This document shows positions 56,379 through 64,000 of a DNA stretch of 64,000 nt, one piece after another (the stretch's first letter is position 1; each line of letters begins with the position of its first letter). The notes beneath the pieces are model-generated. The model was not told where the DNA came from. It did not search any database and was given only the letters and a program-made list of their open reading frames with translations. The stretch is from Beta vulgaris subsp. vulgaris (lineage: Eukaryota > Streptophyta > Magnoliopsida > Caryophyllales > Amaranthaceae). A program made the translations under genes and the position numbers. The stretch lies in assembly GCF_026745355.1 (NCBI RefSeq), contig NC_079207.1, positions 37,657,421-37,721,420 on the forward strand, written 5' to 3'.

Positions 56379-58042
56379 AATATGAACCTGGATAAGGCAC
56401 CTGAATTAGATGAATTTGGAGGAAATTTCTTTTAAGCCAACTATTTTCCATGATATCTTTTAGTCGCAATTTCTCTTTACCTAAGTTGTGTGAGAGCGTA
56501 TTTGACTACACATTGTTAAGGTATTATTAAAATATGTTTTTGATGTGGCTAACAAGTCCTTAAAGTAAGACTCATAAACCTAATTGGGTATTTAAAAATT
56601 ATATGGACATCTTAGGGACTTATCCAATGTAGATTTTCCCGTCTTTACTCCATAGATGGTCAATGGACCATAAATTGAGTTTGGGGGTGAGCGCACGAAC
56701 ATGGTCAGGAACCATGTCGCTCATTGTTGGCCTTTACTAAATATCGATTCATAACAAATTTTATGCAGAAGAATAACGACATAATAAAATTCATGCACCC
56801 TAAATAAATTAGTCTAAGTTGGTTTAAGAAGGACATTAAAGACTACTTTTTAGTTACAAGTTATTAAGCAATCAATACAAGGTTCCTAGTAGGTTGTCTA
56901 TATAATCTGATTTAATTACAACATTTCCTTAGGTGTCGATTAGCAGTAATAACATGCGCGGTGATGAAAGCATAACAGGACAATCATGATGACATGAATA
57001 TAACTAATAAATAAATAAAAAGAGGTTAGAATGTTCAAAGAACATTTATTTATTAATTATCTACATCATGGAAAGAAACCGTTAGTAACTTCAAGAAATA
57101 AAATAGAAGGAATTATTCAAGGACCCTCAGGTGCATACCTATGCGGCTTATGTCTTAGAGCGTAACGAACTTCAGGAGTAGCAATCTTGAAGCCAAAAGA
57201 TCGATGAAAGAACGAACTTATGTGTGTGTATTTGATTGTGTTTGTTATGTTTGTTTGCGATAGTACGTAAAGTACGTGGAAGTATGTGAGATTTAGTAAG
57301 TTGAGAGCACGAGTGAATTGAAGTTTTAAAGCGTGTAAAAATTATATGGACGACCGTCTACCAAACCATGCATTTGATTCGGGAAATCAAGGCTTATTTA
57401 TAGGAAAAACATAAACTGCGCGTAACGCAGAGAGTGCGCAATATGCACGACTCTGTTTGATGCCCTATTACATGTGTCGGGCGCAAATTGGTGTGCCTGA
57501 CGCAACATGACCAATTAGTTGCACACAGGTGACACGCATCTCTAAAAGATATATAATTGAGAGCATATGTGTCGTACAGAGGAGTCATTGGGGGCACGAC
57601 TCTGTGTGACACATAGAGCCACGTGTCAAGCGCATATTGGTGTCCCGGAACGACACAACCACTTCGATGGGCGCACGTGATGCGCCTAAATGCGTTTTCT
57701 AGATTTTCTATTATTATTGACATTCGAAAATTCGATATAATTAGAAATCTGAGTTCTATTTATATTATTATTAAAATATTCATTTAAAATAATAAATAAA
57801 ATAATTGGGCTTTTTCAAAACATCGGGCTTAAAATATTTTAAAGGTACTCTTTTATGGGCTCAAATTATAATTAATTATCATGAATAATTAAGCGGGCTT
57901 TAAAATAAGACTTTGAAATACACTTTAAATTAATGTTGGTTGGCTCTTCGCACTGCTATTCCATCAAGTCGCGCTAACTGAAATCGCGGTATGTTTTATC
58001 ATCGGGTCCTTAAATGGGGAGACACAATTATGTGTCTACAAT
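56379..58042. other. Intergenic stretch with candidate degraded LTR (minus strand)
   Basis: No gene is supported. Near the right end the minus strand reads TGTAGACACATAATTGTG from about 58042, a plausible LTR start, and the region to about 57400 is LTR-like: cytosine-containing with a partial direct duplication at 57440-57550 and 57590-57690. The other end cannot be set. A short palindrome AGACACAATTATGTGTCT lies at 58019-58036. Confidence 0.35.
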
Positions 58043-58089
58043 ATCACTATTGTCATCCAAAGTTTTTTCTTTCACGATAAACTCCTACT

Positions 58090-60690
58090 AGCTTTAAATC
58101 ATACATTGATTACGCTTATTCTGAAAAATAATGACCCTGAGACCCCAAACCATTTTCGACCTATAAGCTTAATTAATAGTTTCTATAAAGCTATATCTAA
58201 AACAATGGTCACTCGTATAAGTCCAGTCCTCCAAAAAATCATCAGCCGATTTCAAAATGCTTTCGCTCAAGACTGGTCGACTCATGACAACATTCTTATT
58301 GTCAAGAAACATTGAATGTTTTCCACAAACCACATAATAAAATGGGATGGACAACCTTAAATTAGATATGGAAAACGCATATGATCGCATTGAGTGGACT
58401 TTCTTTTGGTAGCACTTGCAGCCTTTGGTTTTCCAGAAACCGCAGTTTAATGGGTAAATGAATGTGCCACTAATGTTTCGCGATTTCCACTCCATCAAAA
58501 ATAAATGGTAAACCTTCTCCTTAATTTTGACCATCTAGAGAACTAAGACATGATACTCCTCTATCACCTTATCTTTTTATCCTTTGTATGGAAGTCTTCA
58601 TTAAAAAGCTTACTTTAAACTCCCAACTTCCATCAGCTGGTATTAGATTCAAACTAAAATCGTGTTCTACTAATATTCCATGTCTCATGTTTGCCGATGA
58701 CAATTTACTTTTTTGTATGGCCACAAATATTTCTTGTGCTTCATCATTAGAAAATACTATTGATCAATTCCGTCAACTATCGGGCAAGTTAGTCAATTTT
58801 CATAAGTCCTTTATGATTTTCTCCAAACAGGTGAGAAAAAAAAAATACTACACTAGCGAGCCAATTTAATAAGCAACCTAACTCAAAAAAGACTACACTG
58901 GCTAGCCAACTTGGTTGTTATCTAGGAATCTACCTTAGCTCTTTCTATTCAACTAAGACTATATTCAAACATATTATTTAAAATATGGAACAACGGATAA
59001 ATAATTGGGAAGCTGGTTTTTTATCAAAAATAAATCGTCATACAATGACTCAAACCAATCTTAAAGCACTCCTAATTTATATTTGTTACTCCTTCATTCT
59101 CCCAAATGTTATTGCCAAATCCAATGAGAATAACATGCATCGTTCCTTTTTTAGGCGCCAACAGAAAGACTAAAATGTCATTCCTCTTGTTGCATGGGAT
59201 AAGAACTACTAAACCAAAATCCTATGGTGGCCTTGGCCTTCGTAAAACCATTCCGTTAATAAAGCCATCATTGCTACGATGAAAAATCCTCACAGATCAC
59301 AACAACCTATGGGTTCAACTTTTCTGCCAAAAATATCTAGGCAATACTACTTTCTTTGAGTGTAAAGAAAAAATTTAAGACTCCCAAATATACAAACAAA
59401 TTCTGCTCAACGGAAAATTCTTTGAAAAGGCATTCGTTGGAAAATTGGAGATGGTCATAAGTTCTCCTTTTGGCTAGATAATTGGCTGATCAGCTCTAAT
59501 CTTATAGAACTACTCCACAAATCCCCTCACCAAATCGACCTAAAAATACCTCTATCTCATTTCATCCTCCCTTATCATGAGGGGATATATTTAAACCGGC
59601 TTATTTCTTGCCACCTCATTTACTTATCAAGGTCACCTTGACTACGACTTAGTTAAATGACATGCCTATATGACGCTACATCCTCTGGCGAATTTTCTGT
59701 TAAATATGCAACTTGGCTCGCACACAACATTGACCGCACTACCCCGAATTGGCCATTTTGTTGGCTTTGGAAATTAGCCATTCCCCCTAAATTGCAAATT
59801 TATTTATGGCAAATCTACCATAATATATAGTATGGCAGTAAGAAGTACCTTATGTAAAAGGAAGATTATTCCAATAAATTCTTACGCTCTTTTTCTTGCT
59901 CATGAGAAATCCATTGCTCATCAGTTTAATCAATGTGTATCGACTTTTACCCTTTGGGATTTAACATATACTATAGATTGGTTATACTACAATTTCAAAG
60001 AATTAGCAATTCTTCCAACACTATCTAAACTTAGAGCTAGTAAGCATGATCTTACTAAATTTACTTTCCTACTACGGAACATCTAGAGAAAAAAAGAAAT
60101 GATATACTGTTTAATTCTAACACATACAATAGATTTTGTACTTTACATAAAGCTAAGTTTCTCCATAACGATGGACTGTTCGAAATAAGCTTGATTCTTG
60201 CCAACTCGTAGGTACCACTTTCTCCAAACATCATGTTCTCTACAACCCTCGCTCCTCTTCTTCCACTATATTTGGTGGCTGGTCTCCCCCCCTCCAATGC
60301 ACTTCAAATTGACTTTTAGTGGCTCTATCGTCAATAACTCAGCTACTGCAGGGATCATCATCCGCAATTATTTGGACAATTAATTCACGCATGAACTTAC
60401 AATCTCAAAAATTCTCCAGTATTTGTTGCCAAAGCAACCGCACTCCAAAAAGGGTTTTTCCTAGCTCTACAACATGATGTTCATGATATCTATATTAAAG
60501 GGACAACTTGTTGGTTATTCAAGCAATTCAAAGCCTCTCGTCAACTTTATGGCAAATTCAGAATATTATATCAAACATCAAATCTCTCTTACACAAGTTC
60601 ACATCTTACCAGTTACAACATGTCTACCGCAAAGCCAACGGAGCAGCTGATTGGATAACTAATGTCCGTCATTTAGTTCAATCTAATTAG
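58090..60690 (+). pseudogene. Second L1-type LINE remnant (RT to RNase H), heavily decayed
   Basis: Pieces in order: LILKNNDPETPNHFRPISLI and PVLQKIISRFQNAFAQDW (RT start), DMENAYDRIEWTFF (about 58355), PCLMFADDNLLFCMATNISC (FADD, 58677), QLSGKLVNFHKSFMIFSKQV, a GGLGLRK-type motif near 59235, zf-RVT-like NWPFCWLWKLAIPPKLQIYL (about 59745), KLTFSGSIVNNSATAGIIIR (RNase H first motif, 60305), and LLHKFTSYQLQHVYRKANGA ADW (60590-60660). The C-terminal RNase H marks a plant L1 subgroup different from the LINE at 43065. Many stops and frameshifts show long inactivity. No poly-A or target-site duplication was identified. Confidence 0.85.
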
Positions 60691-61416
60691 GAAATTCATC
60701 ATTATGATTTTTAATTCAGTTTTAGATCCATCATTGTATCAGACTTTTTAGGAGTTTCACTCATGAAGAGGGTTTCTTAAAACCGTTTCTACTTATTTTT
60801 ATATAAAAAAGTTGTTTCAGTCTTTGCGTAAAAATAGAAAAACAAATTACAAAATGCTCCATATATCTATTTCATGACCCATTGGTTCATCAAGGAGCCA
60901 CAAGATAACAATGGGTGCACAAATGAACTTGACCCATAAATCTTATGTGTCAAGTAGTTCATAAGAAGTTCAACGGAAAAACTACACAAAAGAATATTTG
61001 TTGTCTCACCCAAATCTTTACTTATTTATATGTGAAAATTTCTTGCTACTTCTTATTTGGTTAAGGGCTAGAAGGATTGATGAGCAACTCACACGCGCCA
61101 ATCGGATTTGGATTGTGTCCTTTTGCCAATCTTTTTGATATCTCGTTAATTGCAAAGATCATAGCTTGCAAGTAATAACGAGGAGATATATCTTACGCTT
61201 GTCTCCCATATCGCCCCTTGATCTACTCTCAAAAATTACTTTTTCTCCTTCGAATATCGACAAATTTTTTTCTCTATCCATTCGCATTGAGAGCACACAT
61301 CTTACGGAATTGTGCTAAATCTCAAGGGTGATCTTTGTGATTATACTGTATCGAAATATTGTAGAATCGTATCTCAACAATTATTTTTCCCATGTAGCAA
61401 AAAACTCCATTTTCAC
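60691..61416. other. Intergenic, nothing recognised
   Basis: AT-rich DNA without supported ORFs or clear repeats. It may include the 3' tail of the decayed LINE on its left. Confidence 0.4.
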
Positions 61417-61596
61417 CAAGTAGTACTTGGTCTAGTGTTAAGGAGAGCACCCTTCTAACCTCAAGGTTGGAGGTTCAATCCCCATTAGAGGCACTTTGAG
61501 GGTAGGGATTCCCATTACCCTTCCCCCTTACTCTCAAGTGCCTAGCCCATTAAGACCCGAGCGGGATCCGGACCACTTCTTCTTACAAAAAAAAAA
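61417..61596 (+). mobile_element. tRNA-derived SINE
   Basis: An internal RNA polymerase III promoter is visible: A box TGGTCTAGTGT (61428-61438) and B box GGTTCAATCC (61472-61481), 34 bases apart as in tRNA. A GC-richer body and an A-run (61587-61600) follow. The flanking AAAAACTCCATTTTCAC (about 61400-61416) and AAAAACTCCATTTCCAC (about 61597-61613) form a target-site duplication with one mismatch. The size is about 180 bp. It does not fold as a functional tRNA and has no anticodon context I can assign. Confidence 0.85.
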
Positions 61597-62023
61597 AAAA
61601 ACTCCATTTCCACTCATCCAGATAAATACTTTCACTCCTTCAGGAAAAACAAAATTAATAAATACATTCACTGTTTTCTTTGCAAGATATCCTGATTATT
61701 CTCCATAATCTGATATCATTATTGGAAAAAAAAAATGCAACTAGTACACAATTAGCAGACTATTTTGGACTTATAGTATGAGCGATTCAGTATCTCTTGA
61801 TATCTATACCCGTAGAAGAGGGAGAAAAGAAAAAAGAGACGTCACTGTGTTTAATATTTAAATCATCCCTCTAAAACCCACTCCAATAAGATCGCATCAC
61901 ATTGAACATTCACACTAACAATTAACAAGTCAGGGGTCGCACTAAATATTCTGAATACTAAATAAAAGGCTCCATTCTTACTCTTTCTCTCTCCTCCTTT
62001 TTTTACCACCTTCCACATGCTCT

Positions 62024-62030
62024 ATAAAAG
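62024..62030 (+). promoter_or_regulatory. TATA box of the host membrane-protein gene
   Basis: TATAAAA in ATGCTCTATAAAAGCGTG, about 220 bases before the first ATG of the gene (62249). CT-rich runs (61980-62005) lie just upstream, as in many plant core promoters. Activity is inferred from position. Confidence 0.6.
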
Positions 62031-62248
62031 CGTGTACTTGCACTAAATGCTCTAAAAAGAGCATGAAGCGTTTTCTCCTCTCTTATGATCTTTTCCACTT
62101 TTCTTAAACCTCAATCTCTTTACGTTTCTTCAATGTGAATGTAAAAACATGTATAATGAAACACAAACAAACATAAACAAATAAATCTAGCATCAAAGTG
62201 TGTGATCCATGCCACTTCAGTGGTGGGATTTGCAGAAAACCTGCAAAA

Positions 62249-62360
62249 ATGAAGAATTTGAGAGCTTTTTTCTTTGTTTTGGCTTCTTTCAGCTGCTGTT
62301 CTTGTGTTTCAGCTACCTTTTCTCGCCGACAACCTCTCTACCCTCTCAACTTCATATTAG
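62249..62360 (+). CDS. Host gene exon 1: signal peptide of multi-pass membrane protein
   Basis: The first ATG after the TATA box begins MKNLRAFFFVLASFSCCSCV SATFSRR, a clear signal peptide or first membrane segment. The exon ends at ATTAG|GTAATC, leaving one base of a split codon. Intron 1 would be 62361-63174, with acceptor TTATGTAG. The spliced protein continues GNENLGPLNNG in exon 2. This is the only host gene seen in the window. Confidence 0.75.
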
Positions 62361-63174
62361 GTAATCATCAAAATATTGAAAGTTTTCTGGGTTTGTCTAG
62401 TTTACTTGTTCTTGTCCTTTTTTTGTAGTGTTGGTCAGTATTGGCATTTGGGTAATTGGGATATGAGTGTGTATGTTTTTTATAAATTGGATTTTCTAGG
62501 AAAAATGATTGTTAAATTTTTAATCATTCTGTTTTTTGTTCTTGGCAGATTAGAAGAACCTTTTTCCTTTTTTGGTGATTAATTTAATTTTACATGATAT
62601 TCATTAGTTTAGCTATAAATTATTGTTTAGAGTTTTTGTCCTATCTTGTTATATATAGTTACAGTATTTCATAATTTTCAGCAACTTTTTGAGAGTGATT
62701 GAAAGTGAAAAGCAATTTCCATTGTTTATTATGCAACAATGTGGGTCTTTGTAGTTTAGTATTAGTTTCATAAAACATAAACCATTGTGCTACAAAAGGA
62801 AAGGCATAGTAATAATAAAGATTGATACTTAAATTACAATAAAAGATTACAAACAACCACTTACTTAAATTAGTTAGAAAGTATCTGTCATGTTATAAAG
62901 ATTTTCTGTTAATTGCTATAATTTGATGCATCTACCATATTCACTTCCTTAATTACCTTTCAATTTCTTGATTTGGTATCTACATTTCTTATTCTAGAAT
63001 CATTTAGTTTGTCTTTAGGTCGATAACGGAATTTCTTATGTTCTTGTGTCTAATACATGTCATTGTCTAAGTAATTTGTCTTTGCCTTACTCTTTTAAGG
63101 TTTTTCCATCAAACTGTAGAATTTGCTACAAGAGCATTGTTCCAACTTTTATTCACGTTCTCTTAATTATGTAG

Positions 63175-63359
63175 GTAATGAGAATTTGGGGCCATTAAAT
63201 AATGGAGTCCTAGGTGAAGCTCAAGCACCAGGCCCTGCATTCAATGAGCCCAAGGTCCCTCTGATCTTGGCCGGAAACCGAACAAAGAGGCCAGATATTC
63301 TTCGAAAATTTAGGATTTATCAGAGTGGATGGGACATCTCAAATAAGCATTACTGGGCT
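63175..63359 (+). CDS. Host gene exon 2: conserved N-terminal domain of plant transmembrane protein family
   Basis: The exon encodes PKVPLILAGNRTKRPDILRK FRIYQSGWDISNKHYWA. The pattern L-A-x-x-R-T-x-R-P-D-x-L-x-x-F-x-x-Y-x-x-G-W-D-I-x-x-x-H-Y-W-A is typical of a plant family of multi-pass, plasma-membrane-type proteins of unknown function (Arabidopsis At2g25270 / At2g12400 group, from memory). The exon ends at GGGCT|GTAAGG in phase 0, and the family usually continues with SVGFTG, which must lie beyond 64000. Reading past the donor hits a stop at 63392, which supports splicing. Lys-Phe-Arg-Ile-Tyr-Gln-Ser replaces the more usual KRYRGG form. Confidence 0.75.
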
Positions 63360-64000
63360 GTAAGGAACCACCACTTTCTGTTAAGATATTAATGAGTATA
63401 ACAATTCATTTTGGCTTTGGTTATCTATTTATTTGTTGGTTGGTTTGTGTTTGGTTACAAACAACCACTTGTATTAGTTAGTATTGTGTTTGTTGGGATC
63501 TTAGAGTCATCTTATCACTTTGGAAGTGCTTCCGTCTTAAAGTTGGTTTAAATACTCTTGTATACATCAGAATTGTGATCCTTAGTGCTCTGATTTAGCT
63601 GTTTAGCTATGATCTAGTTCTAACTAACCTAGATCTGTGTTTGTTTGTTATCTTTATCCATATATAGTGGTAAGGGATGTTTATGCATATAATTGTTTCT
63701 CGACTATTATTTTCATTTTGCACGCATCTATTTGTCACTAACGGCACCTACTTTTCTATGAATGATACTTGAGAAAGTTTGTGGCATTTTATATTAATTG
63801 TGACTTTCTCTAGTGCATTTGTTTATGGACATGCCCACTGGGATCGAAATTTAGTAACATAAAGGTTTTTAATATTTATATACTTTGGCAAGGAGTGATT
63901 TATAGTTTGAGTTGCACATGCTAATAAACTTGTCCTGTTGAATCTGGATCTTTAACTATGTAATTAGACTTGGATCTTAACCTAAAAACCTGATGAATTC
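63360..64000 (+). other. Host gene intron 2 (5' part)
   Basis: Follows donor GTAAGG. The sequence is T-rich, typical of a plant intron, with no ORF and no recognised element. The next exon was not found before the window end. Confidence 0.6.

Noticed and set aside
57394..57723. 109-codon minus-strand ORF with many Cys and His
   Set aside because: It lies across a diverged duplication in a possible LTR, has no family resemblance and no supporting gene structure.
61421..61500. tRNA-like sequence with A and B boxes
   Set aside because: It belongs to a SINE: A-tail and target duplication are present and no acceptor stem closes it.

Overview
This window is plant nuclear DNA, almost certainly from a dicot. 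It is intergenic DNA built almost entirely of nested transposable elements, with the 5' end of one host gene at the right edge. The evidence is intact long terminal repeats (LTRs), plant-type primer-binding sites, plant-specific element families (Tat-like and Athila-like Ty3/gypsy, SIRE-like Ty1/copia, L1-type LINE, CACTA, Harbinger, Stowaway, SINE), GT-AG introns and a plant membrane-protein gene. No bacterial-style operon, tRNA, rRNA or CRISPR array was seen. I cannot name the species. Element names used here are mine: TatA, TatB, SIRE1, SIRE2, AthA and LARD1.

Layout. (1) 1-31549 is one nested stack. The outer element TatB (minus strand; 25213-31549 plus 1-825, its 3' LTR lying left of the window) is split by TatA (826-25207, minus strand), which sits between two CCCCT copies. 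TatA carries a long gene on the opposite strand (1879-4939 continuing at 15590-15836). That gene is itself split by the copia element SIRE1 (4940-15584, plus strand, GCCAC on both sides). TatA's 5' LTR is split by a 2.0 kb CACTA transposon (23015-25017, TGT on both sides). (2) 31550-34212 is AT-rich DNA with Stowaway-like remnants. (3) 34213-42821 is AthA, a deleted Athila-like element on the minus strand that keeps gag and protease but has lost RT and integrase. A 1.08 kb Harbinger/Tourist-like element with CTGAA microsatellites is inserted upstream of its protease. (4) 42822-56378 is a scrambled zone: a SIRE gag scrap, a 5'-truncated LINE (43065-53458) split by the very young LARD1 (45888-51898), an inverted copia RT scrap, then the tail ORF and 3' LTR of SIRE2. 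(5) 56379-61600 holds a candidate LTR remnant, a second decayed LINE and a tRNA-derived SINE. (6) 62024-64000 is the promoter and first two coding exons of a host transmembrane-protein gene.

How it works together. Insertion order can be read from target-site duplications: TatB, then TatA, then SIRE1 and the CACTA element inside TatA (those two cannot be ordered); separately LINE, then LARD1. The Tat elements each encode a gag-pol polyprotein (Gag, aspartic protease, RT, RNase H, integrase) and, facing the other way, an additional protein. In TatA that protein has its own TATA box, introns, a basic NLS-like stretch and a coiled coil. Almost all element genes are broken by stops or frameshifts. 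TatB pol is the best preserved, with two in-frame stops in its RT-RNase H-integrase part.

The least expected signal is compositional. SIRE1 is saturated in both orientations with the word GGAAC/GTTCC, in coding and non-coding parts alike. TatA is similarly rich in GGACG/CGTCC, including a 43-bp tandem repeat inside an intron of its antisense gene. Other points of interest are LARD1, with near-identical LTRs and a 218-residue ORF of unknown function, and the fold-back structure inside the CACTA element.
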